37,681 nucleotides of DNA from Deltaproteobacteria bacterium HGW-Deltaproteobacteria-19 (GTDB lineage: Bacteria; Desulfobacterota; Syntrophia; Syntrophales; PHBD01). The stretch covers positions 1 to 37,681 of the forward strand of contig PHBD01000029.1 in the NCBI GenBank assembly GCA_002841865.1. The letters are read 5' to 3'. How positions within the stretch are numbered: the stretch's first letter is position 1; each line of letters begins with the position of its first letter. The position numbers were made by a program, and so were the translations under genes. The notes beneath the pieces are model-generated. The model was given only the letters and a program-made list of their open reading frames with translations, was not told where the DNA came from and did no database searches. Below, piece after piece: positions 17,809-26,907 of this stretch.

Positions 17809-19058
17809 GGTTTATTCGTCTTCAGGTGCGACGGTTTCAGGGTAGCCACCAGGACCGCGGCCATCAACAGAAGGGTCAGGTCCATCCACCAGGCGGCGGT
17901 GTATGATCCGAAGCGGTCGTAGATCATGCCGCTTATGATGGCCCCCGCGCTGCCGCCGATGCCGGCGACGAAAAAGGTCAACAGACCATAGGAGGCGCCG
18001 AGAACGAGGCTGCCGAAGCGATCCGCCAGAAGATACGGCATCAGAGGGGCGATGCACCCATAGCCGAAGCCGAAGAAGAGGGCATATGTGACCATGTGGT
18101 TCATGTTGGCGGCCACGAGGAGGACAGCCACGCCGGCGGCCATGAAGACAAAGCCCAGGCAGGCGGCATATTTCGCATCCGGGAGCCGATCCGAAAGCCA
18201 GCCGAAGAAGAAGCGCCCTCCGATGCTGGCCAGCCCGATGTACCCGGGCAGGAGTGCTGCCTGCATCAGGTCGATGTTGAGTTCCACGGCGAAGGCCGTC
18301 TGGTGGACGAAGGCCGAAATCTGAGCCACCAGGGCGAAGGTGAAGCACAGGCTGAGAATCCAGTACTGCGAGTCTCGGAGAAGCTGCTTCATCGGGACAC
18401 CGGGGGCCGTAGTCGGTGGGGGGGGCTGTTCAGGGTGCGAAGGAGGCGCCTCCCCATCGGGATACATGCCGTAGTCTTCCGGGCGCGTTTTTCCCATCAG
18501 GGTCTGCGCCGTGACGACCCCGAGCACGAGGACGAGGCCGCCGAGGATCCAGAACCCCCAGGGCCAACCCCAGTTTTTTACGGCATAGCCGACCAGCGGG
18601 GCAAGAATCATGCTGCCGATCCCGATTCCGATGGAGGCGATGCCGATGGCGAGGCCCCGTTTCCGCTGGAACCATTTCCCCACCGTGGAACTGCCGACGA
18701 CCGCTCCCAGGCAGGAGGTGCCGATCCCGCCGAGGAGTCCGTACGTGAGGTACAGGTGCCAGGGTTCCCGGACGAATCCCGTCAGAATGAGGGCCGCGGA
18801 GAGGGTCACGGCGCCAAAGGTCATAACCCAGCGTGGGGCGATGCGATCCAGGAGGCGGCCGGAGAAAATCCCGCCGATTCCGTAAACGATCATCGTGATG
18901 GACGGGGCGAAGGAGATGGCCGACCGGGACCAGGACAGGTCCGTCGTGATGGGCTTGACGAAGATGGTGAAACAGTAGGTTGTGCCGTGGTTGAGGCCCA
19001 TCAGGACAAAGGCCCCGAAGACCACGTACCAGCCCCAGTAGATTGCTTTCCGTTGCAT
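17805..19058 (-). CDS. MFS transporter, oxalate/formate antiporter-like (OFA) family
   Basis: This inner-membrane permease has 417 aa and about 12 hydrophobic segments. The N-terminal AIYWGWYVVFGAFVLMGLNHG, the DLSWSRSAISFA segment in loop 1, and the central hydrophilic loop with KTRPEDYGMYPDG are characteristic of the oxalate:formate antiporter/monocarboxylate group. The substrate is probably a small organic anion, which would suit a fermenting or syntrophic anaerobe, but the sequence does not define it. The frame is open to 19103; ATG 19058 is preferred because AAGGA lies 4 nt upstream and the first helix follows at once. It diverges from the helicase gene. Confidence 0.88.
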   Translation of the reverse strand: MQRKAIYWGWYVVFGAFVLMGLNHGTTYCFTIFVKPITTDLSWSRSAISFAPSITMIVYGIGGIFSGRLLDRIAPRWVMTFGAVTLSAALILTGFVREPWHLYLTYGLLGGIGTSCLGAVVGSSTVGKWFQRKRGLAIGIASIGIGIGSMILAPLVGYAVKNWGWPWGFWILGGLVLVLGVVTAQTLMGKTRPEDYGMYPDGEAPPSHPEQPPPPTTAPGVPMKQLLRDSQYWILSLCFTFALVAQISAFVHQTAFAVELNIDLMQAALLPGYIGLASIGGRFFFGWLSDRLPDAKYAACLGFVFMAAGVAVLLVAANMNHMVTYALFFGFGYGCIAPLMPYLLADRFGSLVLGASYGLLTFFVAGIGGSAGAIISGMIYDRFGSYTAAWWMDLTLLLMAAVLVATLKPSHLKTNKP

Positions 19059-19159
19059 GTGTTTCCTTGACCGTATGCGGAATTCAGCGGCAGCCCGATG
19101 CATTCATTGTGAGTTCAACACGACGGTTGCACAGCCGGCGCTTTTCGCCGATGCCGCAA

Positions 19160-19188
19160 CACTTAGGCGGAAAAGGAGTTCCTGTCAA
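19160..19188 (-). promoter_or_regulatory. Candidate promoter for the MFS transporter
   Basis: On the minus strand TTGACA (19188-19183) and TAAGTG (19165-19160) are 17 bp apart, in the divergent gap with the helicase gene. The same pair of hexamers with the same spacing precedes the tRNA-Gln gene, which slightly raises the likelihood. Confidence 0.4.
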
Positions 19189-19263
19189 CCTATGGTTGCC
19201 GTCGTTCCTTTACGGCATGCCCCTTCTGTGGTATGGCCATCACCGGATAAACATTGGAGGAAT

Positions 19264-21327
19264 ATGCAATCTTCTCTTTTACGATCAAAGAGGCGCAGGG
19301 GGGGGCGCCCCGGTGGACCCCAGAGAACGCCCCTTCGCATGAAGCCCGATGCGGACCCGCTTCTCCGGAGCGTTTTTTCCCGCATCGGCCGCCCTCCGGA
19401 AGCCACGTTCGTCCCCGATCCCTTCCAACTGGAGTCGCTGGAGGCGGTCCGGCAGTCCGACTGCCTCGTCACGGCGCCCACGGGATCCGGCAAGACCTGG
19501 ATCGCCGAGGAGGCTATCGAGGACGTGTTCCGCCGCGGAGGCCGGGCCTGGTATGCGTCGCCCCTCAAGGCCCTGACGAACGCAAAATGGGTTGAGTTCG
19601 GGCAGCGCTTCGGGGCCGACCGTGTCGGGATCCTGACGGGAGACACAAAAGAAAATCCGGATGCGCCGATCATCGTCGGTACGACGGAGATCCTCAGGAA
19701 TCAGCTCTACGACGCGATGCACCAGGGAAAGGATCTGCCCTGCGATCTGGTGATTCTCGACGAGGCTCACTATCTGGGGGATCCGGACCGGGGGGTCGTC
19801 TGGGAGGAGATCATGATCTACCTGCCGGCGCGGATCAACCTCCTGCTCCTCTCCGCCACGATCGGGAACGCCGAGGAGATCGCCTCCTGGCTCTCGTCCC
19901 TGCGGGAAAAGCCCTGCCGGGTCGTCCGGGAGACGAGTCGTCCCGTTCCCCTTTACCCTCTCTTTCTGCACCCCTCCGGCCGGGTCATGCCGTTTCTCGA
20001 CCAGCGGCGCCTCTACGGGAAAGTGGCCGAGTTCGTCGGTGGCGGAAGCTCTCCGGCGAGCCGCGGCCGTCCGCCCCATTTTGGCGACATCCTCCGGGTG
20101 CTCCGGGAATACAACCTCCTGCCGGCGATCTTCTTTCTCAAGTCCCGGTCCGAGTGCGATGGCGCTCTCAAGACCTGCCGGAGCGGCCCGGGCGTTCATG
20201 CAGGCGAGGCTTTCCGGGAGGATCTGCAGGACCTTTTTGCCCGCTTCCCTTACCTGGAGCAGCATCGGCAGCTTCATGACCTCCAGCGCTGGCGTGTGGC
20301 CGCCCATCACGGCGGACAGCTGCCGGCCTGGAAGTTTCTCGTCGAGCGGATGATGAAACAGGGCCACCTGGAGGCCATCTTCGCCACCTCCACAGTTGCT
20401 GCAGGGGTGAATTTTCCCGCCCGGACCATCGTCCTTTTCAACTCGGACATCTTCGATGGACACTCCTTCAATCCCCTGACGGGCACGGCATTTCACCAGA
20501 TGACCGGCCGGGCCGGCCGCCGGGGGCAGGACAAGATCGGCTTCCTGGCCCTCGTTCCGGGGCGTTTCCTGGACGTCTCCCACGTCCGGCGGCTCCTCTT
20601 CCGGGAGCCGGAACCCATCGAAAGCCGGATCCGCAACGACTTCTCCATGGTCCTGAACCTGCTCCTGTCCCAGACGCCGGAGGATGTGAGGATCATCTTC
20701 GAGCGGTCCTTTGCCGCCTTCCAGGCCGCCGCCAAGGGGAAAAAACCGGGCCGGGGACTCTGGGAAGGCTTCCTCCGGCATGTCGATTTTCTGAAGGCGG
20801 AGGGGTTCGTGGGGCGGGACGACCGGCTCACGGAGAACGGCCTGTGGGCCTCGAAGCTGCGGCTGGACCACCCGCTCCTGATTGCCGAGGGGCTCCGGAG
20901 CAATGCATTTCCGGCGGATGACGAACAACTGTTTGCGGCTGCCATCGCCCCGTTCGTCTACGACGGTGACCAGGATGTGACATTCGAGTCGAAGAAGATC
21001 CCCCGGAAGTTCCGGGAGGCCGTCGGCAAGGTCGCCTCGGTTCTCAAGCCCCTGCTGGACCGGATGAAGGCAGCCGGATTCCCCGTTCATCCTCTCCACC
21101 TGTGGCCGGCACTGGTCGTATACGACTGGGCCCGTGGTGTGCCCTGGGATGACATCATCCGCCTGACCGGGATCAACGACGGGGACCTGGCCATGCTGAT
21201 CCTCCGCACGGCGGACAATCTCCGGCAGATCATGTCGCTCCGCGAGAGCCATCCGGAGACGGCGGCGCTGGCGGCTAGGAGTCGGGAGGCCATCCTTCGG
21301 GAGCCTGTCGTGTTCGAGTGGGAATAA
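19264..21327 (+). CDS. Ski2-like DEAD/DEAH-box helicase
   Basis: This is a superfamily 2 helicase of about 687 aa. Walker A is APTGSGKT (71-78), motif II is DEAH (166-169), motif III is LSATIGN, the STVAAGVNFPA block is motif V-like, and motif VI is QMTGRAGRRGQD (412-423). The GVNFPA and TGRAGRRG spelling places it with Ski2/Mtr4/HelY-type enzymes acting on RNA or structured nucleic acid, with a C-terminal helical region (residues about 480-680). I chose ATG 19264 for the GGAGG 3 nt upstream; this spacing is tight, and ATG 19339 (MKPDADPLLRSVF) is a real alternative that removes a very basic 25-aa leader. The substrate is unknown. Confidence 0.88.
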   Translation: MQSSLLRSKRRRGGRPGGPQRTPLRMKPDADPLLRSVFSRIGRPPEATFVPDPFQLESLEAVRQSDCLVTAPTGSGKTWIAEEAIEDVFRRGGRAWYASPLKALTNAKWVEFGQRFGADRVGILTGDTKENPDAPIIVGTTEILRNQLYDAMHQGKDLPCDLVILDEAHYLGDPDRGVVWEEIMIYLPARINLLLLSATIGNAEEIASWLSSLREKPCRVVRETSRPVPLYPLFLHPSGRVMPFLDQRRLYGKVAEFVGGGSSPASRGRPPHFGDILRVLREYNLLPAIFFLKSRSECDGALKTCRSGPGVHAGEAFREDLQDLFARFPYLEQHRQLHDLQRWRVAAHHGGQLPAWKFLVERMMKQGHLEAIFATSTVAAGVNFPARTIVLFNSDIFDGHSFNPLTGTAFHQMTGRAGRRGQDKIGFLALVPGRFLDVSHVRRLLFREPEPIESRIRNDFSMVLNLLLSQTPEDVRIIFERSFAAFQAAAKGKKPGRGLWEGFLRHVDFLKAEGFVGRDDRLTENGLWASKLRLDHPLLIAEGLRSNAFPADDEQLFAAAIAPFVYDGDQDVTFESKKIPRKFREAVGKVASVLKPLLDRMKAAGFPVHPLHLWPALVVYDWARGVPWDDIIRLTGINDGDLAMLILRTADNLRQIMSLRESHPETAALAARSREAILREPVVFEWE

Positions 21328-21423
21328 AATAAAGGATCCGGGGAAAGCCCCCTTTCTGCATCACAATCGTCAAAAGTAAACCCCCCACCTGACTCAAACA
21401 CCTATTGACACATCAGCAAAATT

Positions 21424-21438
21424 TCGGCAATGTGCCGA
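21424..21438. promoter_or_regulatory. TCGGCA-N3-TGCCGA palindrome upstream of tpsB
   Basis: This perfect 6-bp inverted repeat with a 3-bp spacer is almost the same as the site before recA. It sits just before AT-rich DNA with a possible -10 (TAATAT, 21446-21451) and about 90 bp before the tpsB ATG. A TTGACA is at 21405-21410, without a good -10 at 17 bp. The remainder of the gap 21328-21529 shows no gene. Confidence 0.4.
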
Positions 21439-21529
21439 TGTTTGTTAATATTTGTAAATCATCTGAACCAATCGCTTCTTCGCACGATCGAAAGCGACAT
21501 GAGCGCAAATCAACGTAACCGGAGCTCTC

Positions 21530-23125
21530 ATGATACGAATGATTAGGTATTTTTCATGGGTGATGGTCCTTCTCCTTCCTCTGGCTTCCCTTGCCGCCGA
21601 TGATTCCGGAACAGCCGTCCCCCGCTTCGATATCCGGAATTATCAGGTAGAGGGGAATACGATCCTTCCGCAGGACCGGCTGGAAGCAATCCTGGCCCCC
21701 TTCACCGGCAAGGACCGGGACTTCGGAACCGTTCAGGAGGCGGTGGAGACGCTGGAAAAGGCTTATCGCAGCGGCGGATTCAACATGGTGGCCGTCGTTC
21801 TGCCGGAGCAGGAGATGCAGAACGGCGTCATTCGCCTGAACGTCATCGAGTACCGCATCGGAAAAATCGCAATACAGGGGAACCGGTTTTTTGGTGAGCA
21901 GAACATCCTGAGAAGCCTCCCTGCCTTGCTTCCTGGCAAAACGCCCAATGTCGACGACTTGTCCCGGAGCCTGAAACTGGCGAACGAGAATCCTGCCAAG
22001 AAGACGGATTTAAAATTCAAGAGCGGCGATGCGCAGGATGTGGACGCGACCGTCACCGTGAAGGACGAGAAATCCTGGAGGGCAGGCGTGTCCTTGGATA
22101 ACTCCGGGGACAAACACTCCGGCCGATCGCGCATGGGGTTCCTTCTGCAGCACGCCAACATCGCGAATCTGGATCATGTCCTGACGCTTCAATATATTAC
22201 CTCACCTGAAAACCTGAAAGATGTCAATATCTTCGGTCTCGGATACCACATCCCCCTCTATTCGCTGGGATCCTCCATAGACCTGGTTGCCGCACATTCA
22301 AACGTGGATTCCGGCAATGTAAACGTTTCGTCCTACAACATGGGCATCAGCGGCAAGGGGACCGTACTGGCGCTTCGGTACAACCAGAATCTCACCCGGA
22401 TCGGCGATTACGAGCACAAGCTGATCCTTGGACTGGACTACAAGGCGTTTGAGAATGACGTGGAATTTCTCGGATATCAACTGGGCCACAACATTACGGT
22501 GCATCCCCTGAGTCTTACCTACACCGGGATGCTGGACCGGATAAATTATTCCGCCGGTTTCTACCTGACGGGCGTTCAGAATCTGGCGAGCAGCTGGGAC
22601 GGCCGGGACGGGGAATCCAACTTCGAGAACGCCCGCGCAGGGTCCTCCATGGAATACACGATCCTCCGGTACGGTGCGAATTTCATGCTCATGCCGGGCG
22701 GAGACTGGCGCCTGCGGGCGGTCGTCAACGGGCAATATACTGAAAATGCTCTCGTGGCGGGAGAGCAGTACGGGATCGGGGGAGCGAACACGGTCCGCGG
22801 CTTCCTGGAGCGGGAGTACGCCAACGATTACGGGTATTCCGGGAGCCTCGAAGTATATTCGCCGGATCTGCTTCGACTCGTCGGCGTCTCCGCCCTCCAG
22901 TCGCGCCTGCTGGTTTTTTATGACCGCGGCCAGGTCCGACGCAACAAGCCGCTGGCAGGTGAAACGGTCGGCGTTGAGATGGCGAGCATCGGTCCCGGAC
23001 TGCGCATAACCGACGGCAAGCATTTTTCCATTTCCGTGGATTACGGCATCGTCATCGATCCCCCGGAGGACGGCACGACCCGGTGGAGCGGCATGTGGCA
23101 CCTGTCGGCGAGCTATCTGTTCTGA
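21530..23125 (+). CDS. ShlB/FhaC/HecB family two-partner-secretion transporter (TpsB)
   Basis: This 531-aa outer-membrane transporter would export the TpsA protein encoded next. Seen: a signal peptide (about 1-22, MVLLLPLASLA), POTRA-type segments (FDIRNYQVEGNTILP, then IGKIAIQGNRFFGEQNI), and a C-terminal 16-strand barrel region. The L6 hairpin motif GGANTVRGFLEREY (VRGF about 422-425) is present, and the last residues are ASYLF, ending in the Phe typical of BAM-inserted barrels. GGAG lies 5 nt before ATG 21530. The tpsA ATG is 26 bp after the stop, so the pair is cotranscribed. Base composition is lower in GC than the recA-side genes. Confidence 0.93.
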   Translation: MIRMIRYFSWVMVLLLPLASLAADDSGTAVPRFDIRNYQVEGNTILPQDRLEAILAPFTGKDRDFGTVQEAVETLEKAYRSGGFNMVAVVLPEQEMQNGVIRLNVIEYRIGKIAIQGNRFFGEQNILRSLPALLPGKTPNVDDLSRSLKLANENPAKKTDLKFKSGDAQDVDATVTVKDEKSWRAGVSLDNSGDKHSGRSRMGFLLQHANIANLDHVLTLQYITSPENLKDVNIFGLGYHIPLYSLGSSIDLVAAHSNVDSGNVNVSSYNMGISGKGTVLALRYNQNLTRIGDYEHKLILGLDYKAFENDVEFLGYQLGHNITVHPLSLTYTGMLDRINYSAGFYLTGVQNLASSWDGRDGESNFENARAGSSMEYTILRYGANFMLMPGGDWRLRAVVNGQYTENALVAGEQYGIGGANTVRGFLEREYANDYGYSGSLEVYSPDLLRLVGVSALQSRLLVFYDRGQVRRNKPLAGETVGVEMASIGPGLRITDGKHFSISVDYGIVIDPPEDGTTRWSGMWHLSASYLF

Positions 23126-23151
23126 AGGGTGGATGGGGCAAGGAGTCTGAT

Positions 23152-25935
23152 ATGAAAACGGATCGCTGCAAAAAACGGGGAATTGCCCGGATGGCCGGCA
23201 GCCTTTTTTTCATGGCAATGACGCTTTTCGTGAGTGCGGATACCCTGATGGCGTTCCCCTCCGGGCCGCAGGTTGTAAACGGGCAGGTCGGTTTCTCCTC
23301 GCAGGGAAACACTCTGACGATCACAAACAGCCCGAGCTCGATCATCAACTGGCAGGCGTTTTCCATCGGCGCCGGCGAGGCCGTTCGGTTTGTTCAGCAG
23401 AGCAGCAACAGCGCCGTCCTGAACCGGGTCATCGGACAGAACGCCTCCCTGATCCTGGGCCTCCTGCAGTCCAACGGCACCGTCTTTCTCATCAACCCCA
23501 ACGGCATCCTCATCGGCCCGGGGGCGCGGATCGACGTGAACGGATTCATTGCCTCGACCCTGGGCATCAGCGATCAGGATTTTCTCGCGGGGAAATACAA
23601 CTTCACCGCCGGCGCCACGGCCGCAGGCATTCAGAATCAGGGCACCATTTCGACGCCCGCCGGCGGGAAGGTCTTCCTGATCGCGCCGAATGTTGAAAAC
23701 AGCGGGCTGATCTATTCACCCGAAGGAGACGTCATGCTGGCGGCGGGGCAAAGCGTTCAGATGGTCGACTCCCTCAAATCCGACATCGCCGTTGTCGTGA
23801 GCGCTCCGGCGGACACGGCACTGAACCTGGGACAGATCATCGCGGGGAGCGGCAAGGCCGGGATCTATGGCGGACTGATCGCCCAGAAGGGCCTGGTCAG
23901 CGCGGATAGCGCCACAGTCGGAGAGGGCGGCAGGATTGTTTTCCGAGCCACGAGCGGGATCACCCTGGATGCCGGGAGCGTTACGACCGCCAACGGTGCT
24001 GAGGGCGGGCAGATTGAAATTCAGAGTGAGGACGGAACTACCGTGGTCTCGGGTTCCGTTACGGCGACCGGGACGGACGGCAGGGGCGGTGATATCGCAA
24101 TCCTGGGCGATCATGTCGAACTGACCGGTCAGGCCCTTGTGGACGCCTCGGGTGGAAGCGGCGGCGGCGCCGTCCTGATCGGCGGCGATTACCAGGGCGC
24201 GAACGCGGCCGTCCAGAATGCAAAGACAACCTATATCGGGAGCGACGTCGCCATCCGGGCGGATGCCCTGGAGGCGGGAGACGGCGGCAAGGTGGTGCTC
24301 TGGTCCGACGAGACGACGTCGTTTTACGGTTCCATCAGTGCCCGGGGAGGTGCGAGCGGCGGTGACGGTGGCAGCGTCGAGGTGTCGGGCAAGCAGACGC
24401 TCGTATATAAAGGTCTGACGGATGTCCGGGCTCCGCTGGGAACGACCGGGACACTGCTCCTGGACCCGACCAACTACTTGATTTGGTCCGTCGGCGGCGA
24501 CATCACGGGAGCCGACCTGGGTGCGCAGCTCGAATTGGCGAATGTCACCATTCAGACCGCCACCGGGGGGGTGCAGGTCGGGTACATCGCCGTTGACGAC
24601 GCCGTGACCTGGACCAGCGGGAACAAGCTCACCCTGAGCGCCCATAGCGACATATTGGTGAACAACGTCATCACCAACAGCGGCGGCGGCAGCCTCGTGC
24701 TCAGGGCCGACTCGGACGGCAGCGGCGCGGGGGACGTTCTTTTTGACGGGATCGGCCATGTGAACATGACGGGCGGCGGTCTTGTGTCGATTTTCTACAA
24801 CCCGCCCGCCGGTTACGGCACGCCGACGGACTATACGGCCAAAGTTACCGGCGTCACACCGACAGCCTACATGCTGGTCAACAACGTGACGCAGCTCCAG
24901 GAAATCAATAACAATCTAGCAGGCACCTACGCCCTCGGTACGGACATCGACGCCGCCGCCACGACCGGCTGGAACGCAGGGGCGGGTTTTCTGCCCCTGG
25001 GCGATGACAGCCTGATCGAGGCACAGTCATTCCGGGGAATCTTCGACGGACAGGGCCACACGATCACCGGTCTCTTCATCAACCGGCCCGCGTCGAACTA
25101 CATCGGTCTCTTCGGCGGCTGCACTGCAGCGGCGGTTATCCGGAATGTCGGAATGGAAAACGTGAATATCACCGGCAATTTCCAAGTGGCCGGCCTAGTG
25201 GCGCATACCGGCGGCAGCATCGACAATTGCTATGTGACCGGATCGGTAACGGCAATGGACAATACCGTCGGCGGATTGGTGGCTTTGACCACCGGCAGCG
25301 TCACCAACTCCTACAGCGCCGCCGATGTAACCGGAGTTTCTTATGTCGGAGGGCTGATCGGGTCCGTCTATTATGCGACCGGAACGGTCACCAACAGTTA
25401 CAGTGTCGGCGTCGTGAGCGGTTCCGGGACCAACGTGGGTGGACTGATCGGACACAACGCCGACGCCACCCGCGGCAATGTCACAAGCAGTTACTGGAAC
25501 ACGGACATATATGGAGGGACCAGCGCCGGCGGCACGGGGAAGACCACCGCGGAGATGCAGACCCAGGCGACGTTTGTCGGCTGGGACTTCACGAACACGT
25601 GGGAACTCAGCGCGGGCCTGTACCCGAAGATTGTGGGGCTTGCCAGCGGGACGGCGACGCCGGCGACGCCGACGCCGACTGCCGGCACAACGACAACATC
25701 CTCCGCCACAACCCTGGCCGATGCGGCGGCCGCCGGCAGTATTTCTGCCGCAAGCAATACCGTCACGGCACTCACAATGGTAACGGAAACGGTCGGCTCG
25801 ATGGAGGGACAAGGTGGCGGAGGCGCTTCGGGAGAGGGTGAAGAGAACCGCAAGGAAGGTGATGAACGTGGAGAAGGAACTCAAAAAACCGGCGATGGGG
25901 CAGGGGATAAAAAGGGCGCGGTTTATTGCAATTAG
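23152..25935 (+). CDS. Two-partner-secretion exoprotein (TpsA) with GLUG repeats
   Basis: This is a secreted surface protein of 927 aa. Signal peptide about 1-34, then the filamentous-haemagglutinin N-terminal secretion domain (about 35-150) with NRVIG (91-95) and NPNG (115-118), as recognised by TpsB. A Gly/Asn/Thr-rich beta-helix follows, with GLUG-type repeats at about 679-783. Then come a Thr/Ala/Pro linker and a short charged tail ending in AVYCN, with a single terminal-region cysteine. It is small for an adhesin of this type. AGGAG lies 6 nt before ATG 23152; the frame is open further upstream but overlaps tpsB there. The last 74 nt overlap the fecR-like gene in another frame. Confidence 0.92.
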   Translation: MKTDRCKKRGIARMAGSLFFMAMTLFVSADTLMAFPSGPQVVNGQVGFSSQGNTLTITNSPSSIINWQAFSIGAGEAVRFVQQSSNSAVLNRVIGQNASLILGLLQSNGTVFLINPNGILIGPGARIDVNGFIASTLGISDQDFLAGKYNFTAGATAAGIQNQGTISTPAGGKVFLIAPNVENSGLIYSPEGDVMLAAGQSVQMVDSLKSDIAVVVSAPADTALNLGQIIAGSGKAGIYGGLIAQKGLVSADSATVGEGGRIVFRATSGITLDAGSVTTANGAEGGQIEIQSEDGTTVVSGSVTATGTDGRGGDIAILGDHVELTGQALVDASGGSGGGAVLIGGDYQGANAAVQNAKTTYIGSDVAIRADALEAGDGGKVVLWSDETTSFYGSISARGGASGGDGGSVEVSGKQTLVYKGLTDVRAPLGTTGTLLLDPTNYLIWSVGGDITGADLGAQLELANVTIQTATGGVQVGYIAVDDAVTWTSGNKLTLSAHSDILVNNVITNSGGGSLVLRADSDGSGAGDVLFDGIGHVNMTGGGLVSIFYNPPAGYGTPTDYTAKVTGVTPTAYMLVNNVTQLQEINNNLAGTYALGTDIDAAATTGWNAGAGFLPLGDDSLIEAQSFRGIFDGQGHTITGLFINRPASNYIGLFGGCTAAAVIRNVGMENVNITGNFQVAGLVAHTGGSIDNCYVTGSVTAMDNTVGGLVALTTGSVTNSYSAADVTGVSYVGGLIGSVYYATGTVTNSYSVGVVSGSGTNVGGLIGHNADATRGNVTSSYWNTDIYGGTSAGGTGKTTAEMQTQATFVGWDFTNTWELSAGLYPKIVGLASGTATPATPTPTAGTTTTSSATTLADAAAAGSISAASNTVTALTMVTETVGSMEGQGGGGASGEGEENRKEGDERGEGTQKTGDGAGDKKGAVYCN
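25186..25500 (+). repeat. GLUG-type tandem protein repeats in tpsA
   Basis: Within tpsA the translated stretch shows four related units that start with VAGLVAH, VGGLVAL, VGGLIGS and VGGLIGH and contain (S/V)(T/D)N(S/C)Y repeats. The pattern is that of the GLUG motif found in bacterial surface beta-helices. The DNA copies are diverged, so this is a protein-level repeat. Confidence 0.8.
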
Positions 25936-26614
25936 CCTGATTGCACTGTCCTTTGTCCTGCTTCCGTGCACGGCTTCCTTTGCCGGCGAGAAGGCGGGGA
26001 CGGTGACGCACCTGAGCGGCCCCCTGTTCGCAAAAAAGGTGGACGGGAAAACCTGGTCCCTGTCGGTCCATTCGATCGTCGAACAGGGGGATACCCTGGT
26101 GACCGGGAAAAAGACCCATGCCCGGATCCGCTTTCTCGACAATGCCGAGATTACGCTCCGTCCCAATAGCCAGATGAAGATTTCGCGATTCTACTTCGAA
26201 CAGGCCGCGCCGCAAAAAGACGCCGCCTTTTTCGATTTGGTCAAGGGAGGAGCCCGCTCTGTCGTGGGTTTGATCGGCCGGAGAGGCAGCCAGAACAGTT
26301 ACCGGATGGTGACGGAAAATGCCACGGCCGGGGTGAGAGGCACGATTTACGATTGCCGGGTCTGCAAGGGAGACTGTGGATCGATTCCGGACGGAACCTA
26401 TTTCTTTGTCGTCGAGGGAACGATTGCCGTCAGCAACGAAGCGGGCTCGAAGGACGTCGGTGCCGGTCAGTATGCATATGTGCGGAATGCCGAAACGCCG
26501 CCGGTGATTCTGCCTGAAAACCCGGGCCTTGATTTCTCTCTTCCCTCTTCCATCGGAGGACCGGCGGGAAGCGGTGACCCAGGGAGCGTGGGGGGCGGCT
26601 GCACGGTGCGCTGA
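25862..26614 (+). CDS. Exported FecR-domain protein
   Basis: This is a 250-aa exported protein. The N-terminal signal peptide (about 18-41, FIAISLIALSFVLLPCTASFA) is followed by a FecR domain (GKTWSLSVHSIVEQGDTLVTG, ARIRFLDNAEITLRPNSQMKI, then ATAGVRGTIYDC). A cysteine cluster C-x2-C-x3-C (CRVCKGDC) lies in the domain, and the C-terminus is glycine-rich with a last cysteine (GGGCTVR). It lacks the anti-sigma membrane segment of classical FecR, so it is more likely periplasmic or surface-attached, perhaps assisting TpsA. The start ATG 25862 with AAGGA upstream lies 74 nt inside tpsA; the frame is open upstream but only within tpsA. Confidence 0.88.
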   Translation: MNVEKELKKPAMGQGIKRARFIAISLIALSFVLLPCTASFAGEKAGTVTHLSGPLFAKKVDGKTWSLSVHSIVEQGDTLVTGKKTHARIRFLDNAEITLRPNSQMKISRFYFEQAAPQKDAAFFDLVKGGARSVVGLIGRRGSQNSYRMVTENATAGVRGTIYDCRVCKGDCGSIPDGTYFFVVEGTIAVSNEAGSKDVGAGQYAYVRNAETPPVILPENPGLDFSLPSSIGGPAGSGDPGSVGGGCTVR

Positions 26615-26744
26615 CCGGAACCGGGGTCTTTCAATTTCTCCGGATGCGGTCATCGGGTTCCATGAACTTCTCCGGGAACTATACGACCAATGCGCGGCGA
26701 TGAAGATATGATGCCACGCAGAGAGCGAAGCGCGGGAACGAGGG

Positions 26745-26773
26745 GGCCAACCGGAAGGTTGGTCTTTTTTTTT
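26745..26773 (+). terminator. Rho-independent terminator after the tps-fecR operon
   Basis: GGCCAACC-GGAA-GGTTGGTC is followed by nine T. It ends the tpsB-tpsA-fecR transcript. A 27-bp stretch covering it (26738-26764) recurs with two changes at 28087-28113, after the cyclase-like gene. Confidence 0.85.
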
Positions 26774-26845
26774 ACTGTAGTGCCATATGCTTATAATGTC
26801 TCAATATTTCCAGGTAGTTAAAAAAGATTATGCCATTTATGTAAT

Positions 26846-26874
26846 ATTGACAATGTGAATGGCGTTTCGTAATC
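26846..26874 (+). promoter_or_regulatory. Candidate promoter for the cyclase-like gene
   Basis: TTGACA at 26846-26851 and TAATCT at 26869-26874 are 17 bp apart. The transcript would begin near 26881, so the 26908-26930 hairpin would lie in its leader. Confidence 0.4.
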
Positions 26875-26907
26875 TGAATACAAATCATCCTGCCATGTAT
26901 TTAGTAG

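Noticed and set aside
19285-21252. 655-codon minus-strand open frame opposite the helicase gene
   Set aside because: Antisense shadow; the + strand protein contains all helicase motifs.
23716-24759. 347-codon minus-strand open frame opposite tpsA
   Set aside because: Antisense shadow of the repeat-rich exoprotein gene.
26738-26773. Riboswitch at the duplicated hairpin
   Set aside because: The duplicated part is explained as a simple stem-loop plus T run, and I could not fit it to a known riboswitch class.
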